Of a stretch of DNA of 64,000 nucleotides, positions 38,853-52,043 are shown one piece after another (the stretch's first letter is position 1; every line of letters starts with the position of its first letter). A model generated the notes under the pieces. It had not been told where the DNA came from and searched no databases. It was given only the letters and a program-made list of their open reading frames with translations. The position numbers and the translations under genes are program-made. This DNA comes from Camillea tinctor (lineage: Eukaryota > Ascomycota > Sordariomycetes > Xylariales > Xylariaceae): NCBI GenBank assembly GCA_022578605.1, contig MU394057.1, positions 124,001 to 188,000 of the forward strand, in the 5' to 3' direction.

Positions 38853-41800
38853 TGTTTAAATATCGCCTGAAAAGCTGGGACGGGTGATTTCCTTTAAAAA
38901 AGGGTTGGACCACTCAACTCGCCCCTTTTTTCAGTAGAAATGGGGACGGGCTTGGGAGCAGCAACGGGGACCCTGGGACTATCCGTTCAGGATTTCCCTC
39001 TACTTAGCCGTTTCAAATGAGGCTGCCGTATAACGTGACTGGGTTAAGCAAGGTGGTATAAGTGGTTTACAAGCAGAGCTTCTGGATGGATATGGTAGGT
39101 TCTGGGTTTATGAGATTAAAGAAGACCAAAACAGACAAGACAGGGTCCTAGGAGTAAGGATATAAAGAGCAGATAGATTCGTTTCGAATGATTGTACTAG
39201 TGAGAGAGTAGTGAGCGTTTGCTCTTGCACACTCTTTTTCTCTCTCTCCAACCTGGTCAATAAAATAAAAAAGAATAACAAGAACAAATAATAACAACCA
39301 GAGCCAACGGTGCGGATACCTAACGCGTTGCTGCAAGACCGGCTGACCGGGTTAAACAGTGGGCATCTTGTGCAAGCCGAGCCAGGTTGATCAATCTTGT
39401 ACCTCTATCATTGAATGCTTTGCAGGGGAGGCCCTCTCTATCTGCAGCGGGGCCAGCAGGGGTTCCCTAGATAAGCTAACGCTGTAGAGTTGATGATTGG
39501 CAAAAACGTTGTTAGCGCGACCCGACGGCGGCGGGGACCACGAGTCCACAATGACCATTTCTGGTACGGATGAGAGGAGAAGGAAGAGGAGAAAGAGGAT
39601 ATTTTCTTTTTTTCCTTTCCTTTTTTCTTTTTATGTTTTTGGTTCTTTCTTATTTGGGTTATGAAGAAAATGAATAAAAAAGAAAACAAAAAACGTGGAT
39701 ATAGAGTGGGGAAAAACTCTAACCTAATATTCTCCCTTTTTTTCCTTTTCTTTCGAAACGGTATATGTACTGTATGCCTGTGCTTCTCCCACCTACTTGG
39801 TAAAAATGGAGAAAATTAGAAGCACGTTGCGGATCAGTAGGCGGAAGAAGGAGTAAGTAAGTACCTACTTACTTGCATACGTAGGTAATGTACACAGCCA
39901 ATATGTAATGTAATATAATGTAATGTAGTGTATGAAAAGTATGTAGGTCTATACTTGCATGGATATAATGGATATATACTAAGTATAGAAAATAGAATCG
40001 GTAGAGTATAATAATATGTATGTAGTAATGTTTTATAGTATGCAAGTCTCGACGATCATCGGGGGATTCGGCTCAGATTGATTGCTTGGAGTGCTTGGGG
40101 TGTGGTTACGTTTTTTCGGTACCTTGTCCAGTACATACGTATGTAAATGTAGGCTATGTAGGTTACATACTCATGCGAACAGAAAAAGGCGAAAAGACAG
40201 TGAAAAGAATTTAATGGATACTAGTAATGATGATGCTGATGACGACGACGACGGCAACGCCTCTTTTTGCACAAGACACATACGCTCATAAGTTTCGACA
40301 TCAAGTCGAACCGAGCCGAACCATTCAAGGTTGATCATGCCGAAAAAAAAAAAAAAAAAGGTCGCCTACCAGCCATCCATTAACTGAGATAGTTTGGCAC
40401 CCGAGTGATGCGGAACCAGAAGAGAAAATACCACATGGGTACTAGCGAGGTCATGTAGGCTGAAGGTACATACATATGTAATGTAGTGTATGTAAGAGCT
40501 GGGTACTTTTTATGCACGCACGTACGCCGGGCAGGCTAAGATATCCGGATGGCTGGGTGGTGGGGGGCAAAGTCCATAGTGTAGATTTGTATTGTATAAG
40601 TCAACTTGTGTGAAATCAGATTACCTCATGTTTATACCTATTGTAAGTAGTTGCGTACCTAGTTGCTGATACACAGCAAATGTTTATTAGTGAATGTAGT
40701 TAAAAATGCACTTGAGGCTACTCGGCTTTTAGTTGAACGAATGAGATAATTTAGCAATGCTAATTTGATCCAATTTGTGTATTTTATTGTGTCCCATACA
40801 GTATATTAATGTGTGTATTGAAATATATATATTAGGGGGTTAAGAAAGTATATACCTATCATAACCCATCATTAATCTAGAGTTGTAGTTTCATAACATA
40901 AGTCCAGACTAGTATAACTAATAGAACGTACATACATGTAGTGTACAAAGTAATAATATTATTGTTCTTAACATCAATGATATATCAAGTATAATTGGAA
41001 TTAAGTCAAAACTATCATCCGAAGTACCTATACATCAATTTGCTTCTATATAAAAAAAACCTTTGATTCAGCCACATTCTTCAAGGAGGATTGGAGGGGG
41101 TTTACCAACCACGAGTTTCAAAGACACCGCCTAGCATGTGCAGACCCATCTCCATTCATGATCAATTGGCCTACAGTAGTTTCCTTCTTCAACACTTGGG
41201 GCAAGATTACAAAATATGAATCATCGCTGCTTCATCGGGAGACCTCACACAACCCTCTCAAAGAGTGGGAAGTCAAGGGATGCTAAATCCAACCTCGTCA
41301 TGTGGGTAGGTTATGCGTCTATCACACTGGACTTGCCAACTTTTTTTCTCGATGACTCTTAAGTTTAGGTAGGCCTTTGCTAATAAGGGAAGGGCAAGTA
41401 AAGAAAAAACTTGTTACCAACCACCTCATGAAATGTAAAAGACCCATCCATGCTTACACGTACACAAAGAAGAAACAAAAAGAAGAAAGTAGGTCTCGTG
41501 CGTAATCTGTATCATATCATCTTTTTGTTTTCTTTCAAATTTCTACTTACAGTGCCATGCCCTCGACCCTGCCAACCCACCCTGGCATGCGCACGCGCCG
41601 GCCGATCAGGTGGCCGGTCAAGTTGCACGGCATCACCATGTATGCTGTATGCTGTATGCTGTATGTATGCTTATCTCTGCGGACCGGAGGCAAGGGGGGG
41701 CAAAGGGCTTTATTTCAACCACACGTCTCCCGCATGAGGATTAATGCCCCCGTCTTTTTTTTAATACTTTTCTTTCTCAATTTTCTGTTCCTCAAACTTC

Positions 41801-42885
41801 AATTCTCTTTCGACCTTCTTTCTATACGTGTAAGTAAGTAAGTAGTACTGCTGCGTTTCTGTGATTCTTAGTCCATATTACTGCTTTTTACGTATCTGTG
41901 TGCTGAATTGGGGGTTTTATCAGTAATTAGAAAGGGAGGCAGAGCCAAAGGGGGGGGAAGAGAGCATGGCGAGAGAACATGGCATACTTGATATCCTTTC
42001 ATAATCGAGCAGGTAATGAAGCATCTTTATAACAACCTCTAACCAGTATGGTTGCACGTATTAACCTCGATAGCTTTCTAGTCTCCCTGCGTAGAGCTTG
42101 GTGCTTCTCGATAATGTCACCATATGATTAATCATAATAAGATGAACAAGCCAAAACTATGTAGGTAGTTGAAGCCCGTCACATATGCTTATATTAGTAG
42201 CTATGCCCCCCTTTAATTGGTGATAGTCCCTTAATAGGTCACCTAGACCATCTATTCAAGATCACACCTTTTACAAGATAGAACATAATATAGGCACAGT
42301 TGTTAAAGAGCACTTGCTCTCTCTTAATTAGAAACATACCCCCGAAGTCCTCGACTTCGATATCAAACAGTATCGTTTCATATACCATCCTCCTCGTATC
42401 ACGAGTTAAGAGCAAAGAGACTAGGGATCTGTGAAGTGTGGGATGGCAAGGGCATTGGATGTTTTCTTCATTCCGATAATGCGGGGACTGTCTAGAGAAA
42501 CCACAGTGTAATCTATCTGGGTAGGTCAGATAGGTAGGTTCAGCGTAGTTCCCAATATCCAGATTATCCCCCTTTTTCAACTCCTTCCCTCTCTTTTCCT
42601 CTTTTCCCCTGTTCAACTACAGCGGGGCAATGCTGCTGCCGCTCTATATTCTTCTCATACGCAGAAATAAACATACATCGAACCATCATCGTCAGTCGTC
42701 GATAAGAGACTGGTAGTTATGTTGTGCTTTGTTAGCCCCAATAGGCGTAAGTCTCTCCTTTTCCCCAACTCTCTGACCCCGCACGTATGAAAAGGGGGGT
42801 ATGAAGAATAGAAAGGGACCCAAATGCCAATGCCCTGTTTCTAGCGCCTTTGCCGTTGCCCTTTTTTGCTTTAGTTCCTCTTCCC
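38853..42885. other. 4-kb AT-rich intergenic region without a supported gene
   Basis: This stretch holds the promoter of the coiled-coil gene (near 38853) and the 3' flank of TIF6 (near 42885). It is AT-rich in the middle (39840-41080), with many TATGTA and TAATGTA strings, and has a more GC-rich island at 41550-41720. A 125-codon frame at 42239-42616 (minus) has no recognised domain. No repeat ends or RNA genes were found by eye. Confidence 0.5.
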
Positions 42886-43919
42886 TTAGTAGAAACTTTC
42901 GACCATGGTGTCCTTCATATTGCCGCTGATGTTGCCGGGGGCAGCACCTTCTCCCAGGCGGAAGACGCTCTCGATTACGCTAAGCTCGGTAGCCGTGGTG
43001 TCGAGACCGGTGACAGCGAGCCAGTCATTGACGACCATGCCGGCACCGACGACGTTGCTGCCACGATTAACGCTGCCAGCGACAAGGGGCACCTGCAGCA
43101 GGCTGCTGAGTTCGTCTTGGTCCTGGATGCTCGTCTTGGGGTGCACTAGACCGCCCTGGTTGCTTAGGCTCATGTAACTGCCCACGAGCACATTGTCTGC
43201 GATAGTCTGCCGGAACACCTCGACGCCTAGTACGTCGGCGATAATCTCCTCCGTCTCTCGCTCCAAGTCTGGGTGGACTAGGGCGATGTGGTCATTCGTC
43301 ACAATCACGTTGCCCAGAGCTGACAGCCGTTCTTCTATGCGCTGAATTTTGATCTCGTCCGGTAAGGAATTCCGTAGGTGTTGCAGCTCTTGGTCAGTTG
43401 TCGATGTGGGTACGAGGAGGCCTTTCCGGTTTCTGTTTTCAGACGGCGCACGGTGTTAGCCTAGAGATACCAAAGTAGATGGTTTTTTTTTAATATATAT
43501 ATGTAGACCTAACTACGACTTACCCTGCTGTTAACCGGCCTATAATGCGCGTGCCTGCGATTGTTGTCCGGCAGATAGGAATGACATCTTGTAGTTCAGC
43601 CTCGAAAACACTGAAAGCGGGCGTTAGTCTCGTGCCTTTCTCATAGCACCAGCCAATTCAGCGGTGGTGCTGGGAGATTGGAGGGCGCACCTATAGAAGT
43701 TCTCGCTAGCACCTACAGCAGTCAATGCATAGGAATTGGTGAGTGTCGCGAAGACGCCGACTCTGAAAATTGCATCATGGTCAGCTTAGATCGCAAAAGT
43801 GCAAAACTTGGCGGGGTCCTTTTTCTCTCGGTCTTTTTTATTTTGGCCCTTTTTTTTTATTTTGGCGGGGTCTTCAGCACTTACTCGTTAGAATTCTCAA
43901 ATTGTGCGCGCACCGCCAT
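42886..43919 (-). CDS. TIF6: Translation initiation factor eIF6
   Basis: The model is complement(join(42886..43432,43524..43610,43691..43762,43885..43919)), giving 246 residues, the normal length. eIF6 binds the 60S subunit, is needed for its maturation and blocks premature joining with 40S. The four exons read [12 protein letters not shown], then [23 protein letters not shown], then [20 protein letters not shown], then [20 protein letters not shown] onward. The protein ends [12 protein letters not shown]. All three introns use GT-AG ends with donors GTAAGT, GTGCGC and GTAAGT, and phases agree throughout. [20 protein letters not shown] and [18 protein letters not shown] are standard eIF6 segments. 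The middle donor, GTGCGC, is weak by consensus but gives the right protein. Confidence 0.96.
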
Positions 43920-45499
43920 GATGGTATTATTTTGTAGGGAGTTTCCGGTTACTAAAGAATCCAGAATGGTAGAAAGTGTATCTTTGCTTGCGATGTTCGT
44001 CGTGTATGTAGATGTAGAAAGTAGATGTAGACGTAGTGAAAGAAGTAGTAGGTGGAGTAAGTTCTGTAAGAAAAGCTGCTTAGGGTAATGCAAGTCCAGG
44101 ATAAGATAGAGATAAGGCTGGTCGCGTAGTGCTGTATGGTGGGGTAAGGTATTTAGGTATGTATTCAAATCACTTGACCACCCTAAAAGCAAGTTCCTAG
44201 TTGAGTTTTATAAGTATTGGAGATCTTATATCAATTAACCAGTACTATTATTGAACCTTAACCTAGGCACTACTTTCTGTATCCCTGTTGTGCCCCCCCC
44301 GATGACTCAACTCTCATCAGATCCAATTCCAGATGCATTGCCACTTTTACAAATGTCCTAATTAGGAAGTATCTAACTTTGTGACTCGACTTTTTCTATT
44401 GCACTATACCGATTGCCAGGTACCTCTCCCCCATTGATTATATGCAGCATCTCCATAATACCCCTTCTTTTGCAACTCTGATTAGCTCATTCGTATTACT
44501 TGCGGTGATGTCTCCGATGAATCATTTTGAATCATTGGGGCTTAGCTGACATTAAAAGCTGAGGTCTCGAAGCTGTAAGTTCCCGTGTCGCTAATCTTAA
44601 TTAGCTCTGACTACCTAGGTACTTACAGAATATCAGACATCATCATCCTCTGCCAATCAACAATATTTAATATAATATATGCAGGTAAGTTGGAAGGGTC
44701 CATTCATTTTTGCATACGAAGTATTTACTTCAATTTACTTCAATTGGTTAATGCTTTGCGGAATTGACAAACGGATGGATTCGACGGATTCATCAATATG
44801 CATTACCCCCATTCATATTAATGAGGCTCTAAAAAGGTATACACTACATGTATTAGGTTACATTAAATACTCATAAATTCATGGTTCGAGCCTGCATCCC
44901 ATGGTATCTTACTGGTTCAAATCACTCCTGATTGAGGTTGTCTTTCAATACCATAAAACTGGTGAGTTGCGGCTAAGTTTTGAGCACGACGTCAACATGC
45001 AGTAGTATCCCAGCTGCCCAGCAACCGAGCAGAACCTCGTTTCTGCTTATAACACAAGATTTTAAGGCTGCACGCAACTGCCATCTGCCATTGTATAAGT
45101 ACTTAAGTACCTAGTGGTAGTACCTAGGTGCTCCGTCAAAACTCAGTCCTATGCCTCCTAACTGCTCAACGACGACGCCTATCCACACCCCTCTATCTTC
45201 GTCGTAATTAAGCCTTGAGCGGGTATCATCATACATAGGTCTACTGTAGGACCCTCAACCGGTTGGCGGTCGGACACTTGAAAATTCAAATTGCTTCAAT
45301 AGTAATAGGTTTATTTGAACACCGAGCACTGAGCATTCCCCATGACTAGAGGCTCATTACGGTTTGGACCTTTACTCGGACATCTGAGCCCGAAGCCATG
45401 GCGTGAGCAATTCCCGTCGTACTAGGTACACTGGCAGTAGCTCATGCCGTAAGACGAACTATGCATTCGTTAAACAACTTTTTATTGTTGTATTCTTGG
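43920..45499. promoter_or_regulatory. Intergenic: TIF6 promoter and 3' flank of the next gene
   Basis: This 1.6-kb AT-rich gap holds GTAGATGTAGA repeats in the TIF6 leader region (43990-44060) and TACCTAGGTA-like strings at 44613-44625 and 45108-45133. Small ORFs at 44585-44876 have no features. No gene supported. Confidence 0.55.
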
Positions 45500-47454
45500 T
45501 TATCGTAGTTCCACAGACGGGAAGAATCTGGGTCCTGCATATCCTTTCGCCACCACGGCTTGTATATCGATGTTGGCATTTGGGTCACGATGTGGACTCC
45601 ACATCTTCAACAGTATGAATCTTCCAGAAACCGGTGGGTCGAATTTGATTGTACATTTGCTTTTATTTCGCTCAATGTAAAACCGCGCGTGGGGGGCCAT
45701 GAGTTCTCCGCCGACAGCACGGACAGCTTCCTGCGTAGCGACTTGGGCCGCTTCCGCAGCCTCTGCAAGTGCGGTGCTCGACCGATTCCGACGGCGCTGG
45801 AATCTATAGTCTGTTCTGCTAAAGGGGAGATCCCCCAGATTTCCTCCATCGTCGCTACTATCGCTCTCAAACGGGAGAGATCCGATCCGGTTGGGCGTGC
45901 GCCAGTGCATCCGAGGACTGGGGTCATCTGCCTCGTCATCACTGCATTCGGTGGTGATATGGAAAGGAGGAGGCGAGACGTTAAATTCGGAAGGAATCTG
46001 GGCAATGCGCAAATCGTTGTCCTCGTCTTCCATACCAATATTATACAACCGCCTCGCCCGAGCTTGCGCATGGGTCATGGTGCTTCCATCCTCGTTATGC
46101 CTGATAGAAACTATTGGAGCTAAAGGTTGCATTTCTCGCTCGATGCGCCTTGAAGTGCTCCTGGGCGGTGAATACTGGATCTGATACTGAGCCGTCCTCG
46201 TTAGGAGATGATCCGAGGTCATCGACACGAAGACCATGCCTTCCTGTACACTGCGCAGAACTATGTCAGTCCCTAATAAATGACGGGAAGAGCAGATTTC
46301 CTCACGGAGAAGTAAAATTGGTCCGGGGTGCCTTGATAATCAACTCCTTCAGCGTGAACACGGTGGCACCCTGGTGTCGCAATACAATGTTACACCTCGG
46401 CCCTTCAGTACAGTAGACAGACGAGTCGTTCTTGAGAATATTCTCAGCAGCATACTGACGAACATCGTCCGAATATATCCCCCCATCACAACTAACTAAC
46501 TGCATCGTCAGCTGACCAGGTTCCACCTGTCCGAATTTCCCATAGTGAAATCCCTGAAAAGTAGAAGACAGGCGATCTGAGTCCAGTTTACGTCGTTTAA
46601 CCCGGCGATTATCCTCTGTTGGCTCTAGTGAATGCTGTTGCTGTTGCTGCTGCTGTGGTGGTGGCGGCGGAGACGGGAAGGTGAACTCGGAGTATGTATG
46701 TGACGGAGTCTGATCAAAATCTAAAAATGCTCGTATCTGGTTTTCGCGTAGGCGTTCAATGGTCTGGTCTTCGCGCATGCGTTCAATAGTTTCATCATCC
46801 AGCGGGGACTGTAAGTGAAGATTTGAGTATGGGACCGGAAGCCGCACATTGTCATGAGCACCTTGGTGGTGCGGTGCTGCGGGTTGCCCCCAGACACTGG
46901 AGGGTTCGTCGTCGGGCTCGGTACTAAATTCCAACACTCCGCGCTGCCTACTACCCGGCTGTCGTTCGGGGCGAGGTGCGCGGGTTTGTCGTCCAGGTCG
47001 GCGAGTAGCCGTCATGCCACGTAGGGGAGGTAAAGGGGCAAACAGATAAGGGGGCGAAGGATCAGAACTCTGGGGCCCCCTAGATAATCTGCGTTGCGGG
47101 TCTGGGTTGGATTCGGAAGACATGCTGTTCCGCGACGAAGAGCGAGAAGCCCAGCGGCTCAAGTGGTTTCGGGGGGAATCCCGTTGCGAACTGGCGGCAG
47201 AACGACGAAGGGAGTGAAATCTTTCTATGACCCGGTATAACTCTCCAGATGGACTAATATCGGCGGGCGAAGCGTTGTCATCGAGAATAGAGCGAATTAA
47301 GCCGTCGGCGGTGCGAAAGGAACTCGGGAGATTCGGGGGTGAGCGCTCAGGGTGATTACCAGACTATATCGTATGAAGCAGTGCAATAGGTTAGCGACGC
47401 GTTGAATAACAGGGGGAGTATGACGACTGGATAGGACTTAAAGGGACTCACCAT
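45500..47454 (-). CDS. Conserved-looking fungal protein with possible beta-sandwich (DOC/galactose-binding-like) halves; unknown function
   Basis: The model is complement(join(45500..46250,46306..47363,47452..47454)), giving 603 residues. The first coding exon is only ATG, followed directly by a GTGAGT donor. The 88-nt intron has a GCTAACC branch 24-30 nt before its AG, and the next exon reads SGNHPERSPPNLPSSFRTAD. The N-terminal half is Arg/Ser/Pro-rich with a Gln run. An ordered segment follows: GFHYGKFGQVEPGQLTMQLV, AAENILKNDSSVYCTEGPRC, NIVLRHQGATVFTLKELIIKAP. The second intron (donor GTGAGG) joins this to VQEGMVFVSM. After an acidic linker the C-terminus reads ARFYIERNKSKCTIKFDPPV and RFILLKMWSPHRDPNANIDIQ. 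The pattern recalls jelly-roll domains such as APC10/DOC split by a linker, but this is inference. I cannot name the family. Confidence 0.8.
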
Positions 47455-48764
47455 GAAGAGACAAAGAACACAGAATTTGGGGGGTTGTTACGTTGAGATC
47501 TAATGGTGGCCAAGAGCGCCTTTCTTAATGCAAGCCAGTAGCCTCAGGGTCTCAGGGTCACTGGGTCTTGCGAAAGAGGAAAAGAAGCAGAGCGCAAGAT
47601 AGATAAGTAGGCTAGGTTAGGGATTATTTTCGAATTTCCATTACCGTCTCTATCTCTGGATATAGAAAGAAGAAGATAAGTAAATAAATAAATAAGCTAA
47701 GGGTTTGAATATGTATGTCGTGGTGTTTGTTTAGGAGAGTAATGGTGGGTGGTCACAGAAGGAAAAAAAAAGATCAATGAACTTGACTTGTCGTTGACAA
47801 ACGGGGAGTGGAACGGAAATGGATATGGATGGTGGATGGTGGTAGATGGTGGATTTTGGTAGTGGAGGAAATGGATGGGATGGGATGGGATGGTGTGGAT
47901 GAGACTACGATCATTTGACACAGCCTACAAGACATACAAGACAAGACTACCCTGCTGTCATACTACTGAATTAGATAACCTACATATAGGTTGTTTCCCC
48001 TTAGCAGACGTATGTCAGCGGGGTCAGCTGGTGCAGAAATTGTTAAAAGGGAACCTGGTAGGGCACTATTCTATCAGGCCTCAAAGTACGGGCAAGTCAG
48101 GTAACTAGCAGGTACCCATTAAGCATGCGCTACGTACATACAACGTACATACGTACATACGTACGTAGTAGACGTAGGTAAGTAGGTAGGTACTATGTAG
48201 GTAATGCACTCACGCCGCACTTGCAATAAGTAAAGTATAGTACCTATGCATCCCAGTAAAAATGTCGCCTTGCATCCGCCTGACCCACTGCAGTAAGCCT
48301 TCAAGGTTAAGCTTGTCCGGCTTTTAGTGGCTTTTTCATGCACAAGTAGGTACCTGTATACTTTTTACCTACCTAAGGTACCTACATAGCTAGGCAGTTA
48401 GTTGTTTTGAAGAACGAGGCTCACCACATATCATATCACATCACATCCCAATCCCATATTCATCCATCTATATCCATTCATCTAAATCCATCACATTGCC
48501 TACCTACTTCTCTTATTTCCCCTTATCCTGCAGGTATTTACCGCGAGGATTCTGGCCGGCCATTGAAAACGTCATCTTCCGCCATCGATTTTTTTTCTCT
48601 CTCTTTTCGTTTTCATAAATCTCAACATAACGCTCCAACCGTGATAATCAAACATCGTCGATTAGATAAGGATTTGAATCTGAATCTGAATCTATTCATC
48701 CAACGTCAACATTGATCCTTCACCTACCATATACACTTCTCTCTTCTTAACCTCATTTCCAGAG
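47455..48764. promoter_or_regulatory. Divergent intergenic region (45500-47454 gene / AOS1)
   Basis: The 1.3-kb divergent spacer contains GGATGGTGGATGGTGG-type repeats (47820-47895) and a dense cluster of GTACATAC/TAGGTA strings (48126-48200 and 48350-48390), including imperfect palindromes. The AOS1 leader is C/T- and AT-rich. No gene supported. Confidence 0.55.
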
Positions 48765-50191
48765 ATGGAGCCCCGAGGCCAAGCAGACAGACCGGCTCAG
48801 TCCCTGCCTCCTACTGTTATACCTGAAAGGCCTTTTTCAGATGGTAGCGCCAACGTCATCTCATCGGCCATGGTTGGTCCTAACGGTCCATCACCTGCCC
48901 AGGGCAGCAAGACCAACCAGGGCCAGCCCAACCAACATCACCGCAATAGCAACAACAATACCATATCCGCCGGTATGGTTTCTCTTATCTTTGCTTCCTA
49001 GTCCCGTCATGAATTACGTCCTAATAAAAGTCAATAGATGAGATTGCACTGTACGACCGTCAAATCCGTCTCTGGGGCATGCAGGCCCAGCAGAAGATTC
49101 AGAGTGCTCATATTCTCCTGATTACTATGAAAGCCCTGGCTAATGAGGTTGCCAAAAACCTCGTTCTAGCTGGCATTGGCTCATTAACTATAGTCGATGA
49201 TCAGGTCGTGACGGAAGCCGATCTGGGCGCCCAATTCTGCCTGTCCCAGGAGAACATTGGCCAGAACCGCGCCGTTGCTGCTGCCAATCATATTAAAAAC
49301 TACAACCCCCGAGTAAAGGTCTATGCCGATTCGGAGAGCATTATGAATAAAGGCCCATCCTTCTTTGCAGGCTTTGATATCGTCATCGCCACTGACCTAA
49401 ACCCTACCCTCCTCGCCTTTATCAATACCGCTACGCGCCTGCACAACCGTCAGTTTTATGCTGCTGGCACACACGGTCTGTACGGTTACATCTTTTGTGA
49501 TTTGATTGAGCATGATTATGTGCTTCGCCGCCAAAAGGGCAACGTGCCCACCACTGTCGGCGAGGAGTCGAGAACTCGCAGGGTTCTAGAAGTCAAGATA
49601 CAGGAGGAGGGAGATAAGACATTTGAGTTGGTTAGCAAGCGGGATCTGTACTCGACCTGGGATCTCGTCTCCGAGACGAGCCATCTGCCGCCGGAGTACC
49701 TCAAGTCCAAGCGTCGCCTCAAGGCCGTCACCCCGGCTCTGTCCTGCCTGCGAGCCTTATGGTCCTTCCAGCAACTGCACAACCGCGACCCAGCTACAGA
49801 CAATAAGCATGATCTGGAGTTCTTCACGCGGTCTGCAACGCATAACCACGCGGTGTTAGCACTTCCGGCCGAGACGCTGCGGTCCGAATTCCTACGCAGC
49901 TTCCTGCAAAACATCGGCAGCGAGATCGCGCCCACGACCAGCATCCTCGGCGGCCAGCTCGCCCAGGACGTCCAGTACGTCCTCGGCCAGAACCAGCAGC
50001 CGATACAAAACATGGTCATCTTCGACGGCAGCAAGATGGAGTCGAACGTCTACTCCCTCCACCCCGAGGGCAATCTCGGACGTGCCCAGCTCGAGCTTAC
50101 CAGCGCTATACCCCTAGGCCAGGTCGACACCACGCAGATGCTGCCACCTATGGACCACCAGCCGGGCATGATGCCCGGAGGTGCTATGTAA
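48765..50191 (+). CDS. AOS1: SUMO-activating enzyme E1 subunit Aos1
   Basis: The model is join(48765..48972,49038..50191), giving 453 residues. Aos1 pairs with Uba2 to adenylate and activate SUMO; the adenylation and thioester work is done mainly by Uba2. The first exon gives a disordered 69-residue extension. After a 65-nt intron (donor GTATGG, branch CTAAT) comes DEIALYDRQIRLWGMQAQQK, the diagnostic start of E1-like folds. The ThiF/Rossmann part continues KALANEVAKNLVLAGIGSLT, IVDDQVVTEADLGAQF and YNPRVKV, then HGLYGYIFCDLIEHDYV. The C-terminal portion ends in a Met/Pro-rich tail (QMLPPMDHQPGMMPGGAM). No catalytic Cys is expected in this subunit. It is divergent from the preceding gene. Confidence 0.95.
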
Positions 50192-52043
50192 TGACTAGTA
50201 TATCGCGGGCTATTTTTTTTTTTTTTCGCGGAGGGCCGGAATCCCGGCATAATTCGTAGAGCAAGAACTAAAAAAGGGTGGGGGTAAGGAGTGAGAAATA
50301 CCAAAAACAAAAGGGGAGCAAGGCCCTTTTATGGCGTTCTTGAGAAGTGAGCGTTGGAAACACATGATGATATGGGGGAATTAAAAGACGGGAGCGAAAA
50401 GAGACAGAGATGGGCTTTTTTTTTTATTGCTTCACTTTCTTCTAATTTTCTGTTTCTTGTAAGGAAGATACATTCGTGTGTCACATACCAATCTCATCCT
50501 TTTTTCTTTTAATTCCTGGTTTGAAAAAAAAGGAGGAAAGGAAGAAAGGGGGGGGAAAGGGAAGTAGGAAATGAAACGAAATGAAACGGAACTAAGGGGA
50601 TCGCTTTGAAGATCGAAGTCCCCCTCCCCCCTTTTTTCAACATATCGAATACATATGAAGGAGATGGGAAGAAAACACCAAAAGAAGAGTGTTTTTTTAT
50701 GCCGTCCCGTATTACAAGTGTATACCTAACCCAGGCCTATTCCTCTGTCCGTATGTTTGTTTACATGCTAGGGAGTAGGTCGGGTTGGATAGGTAGGTAG
50801 GTCCCGTAAAATGACCTGACCTCATCTAACCCAGTCCCTAAGATATTTTATAGCGGGATAGGTATACCCAACTTTCTAGGTAAGAATATGAATCTAGTAA
50901 CCTAGGTACCTACCTCGGATTCGTCTACTTTTTTTTTGGTTCTCAAAAAGCCATCTCAACTTGCGTACACATAGATTAGGTACCTATATTTGCCCTTTAC
51001 ATATTGTAAGCTTCAGTTCTAATGTAATTATTTCGGGTTCCTACAGGAGATGGTGGGAGAAAAGGGTGGGAGTGGGGCGGGGTGTCGCTAAGCTGTGCTC
51101 CGAATGGATAGGGGGGAGGGGATCATGTTGACATGTTGCACCCCGCTATACGAATTGTACCTACACCTGTAAAACTCACACTTCCAGGCTAGTTTGAGTG
51201 ATGAAACTAGTCTTCCAGTTTCTTCTGAAAATATATAGGACCGCCGATGCTTGAATTAACCCTAAGGTCTCCTATAAGGTGAGTATTCGAACATATTTAT
51301 ATAGATACCTAGGTAGGCTAGGTATATATCAATTTACGTCACAAGTGAACCAAGTCATAGCATGCTTACACTAGTCACGATATATAGATCAGAATTATGT
51401 CCATGTTGATATCCGGATCTATCTTGCCTATGTACTGCCATAGTCTCGACTGAGATGATCACCAAGCTCGTAGTCTATCACTATGTGCGCCGCCATGCAA
51501 GAGACCCAGTGACCTATTCGGTCACATGGGCTCCCCTTGGTCCTTCACGGTCCAAAAAGGGGCCTCTCCATCCAAGTGTCAGGCCGATATGCTAGATATT
51601 CCAAGCCGTATATACCACAGACACACAATTCATATATTGCAGTGCCCCAAACTCCCCTGTCCATGCATTTTTGGGGTTCTAAGCCGTCCTCAAACAATGA
51701 CCTTGCCAAAGTTCAAATGCTCTGTCCCAGCCGGTTCTGTGTGATTCGCTATGCTGTTGTTGCAACGGGTAAATGACGAGTAACGGCAGTAAAATATGCC
51801 GTTGATTAATGCAGAGCAAAGAGTGCTGTCCATATAAAAGACAGACCTGTCGCTGCTAGTCCTGTTCATCAGGACTACTAGAGAGAAAAAAAAAATCAAT
51901 AATGAAAGTCATATCCAGACTTCGAGCCACGAGACTAGCCCATGTTCTTCTCCGACGGATTCCACTTGTTAATAAACGGAGTGATACTGTTAATTGACCA
52001 TAGTCAGCGTGACATTCGTGCTAGGAAGAGCAGCATAGGTATC
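50192..52043. other. Intergenic, convergent 3' flanks (AOS1 / large three-exon gene)
   Basis: This 1.9-kb gap has T- and A-runs just after AOS1 and then AT-rich DNA with TACCTAGG-type strings at 50898-50912 and 51305-51325. The small ORFs here overlap each other and show no protein character. No gene supported. Confidence 0.65.

Noticed and set aside
42239..42616. 125-codon minus-strand open frame
   Set aside because: No domain, no splice partners, and it overlaps the expected 3' UTR region of TIF6. AT-rich intergenic DNA can give such a run by chance.
44880..44925. GGTTCGAGCC and GGTTCAAATC strings resembling a tRNA B box
   Set aside because: No matching acceptor stem, A box or anticodon arm could be built around them.
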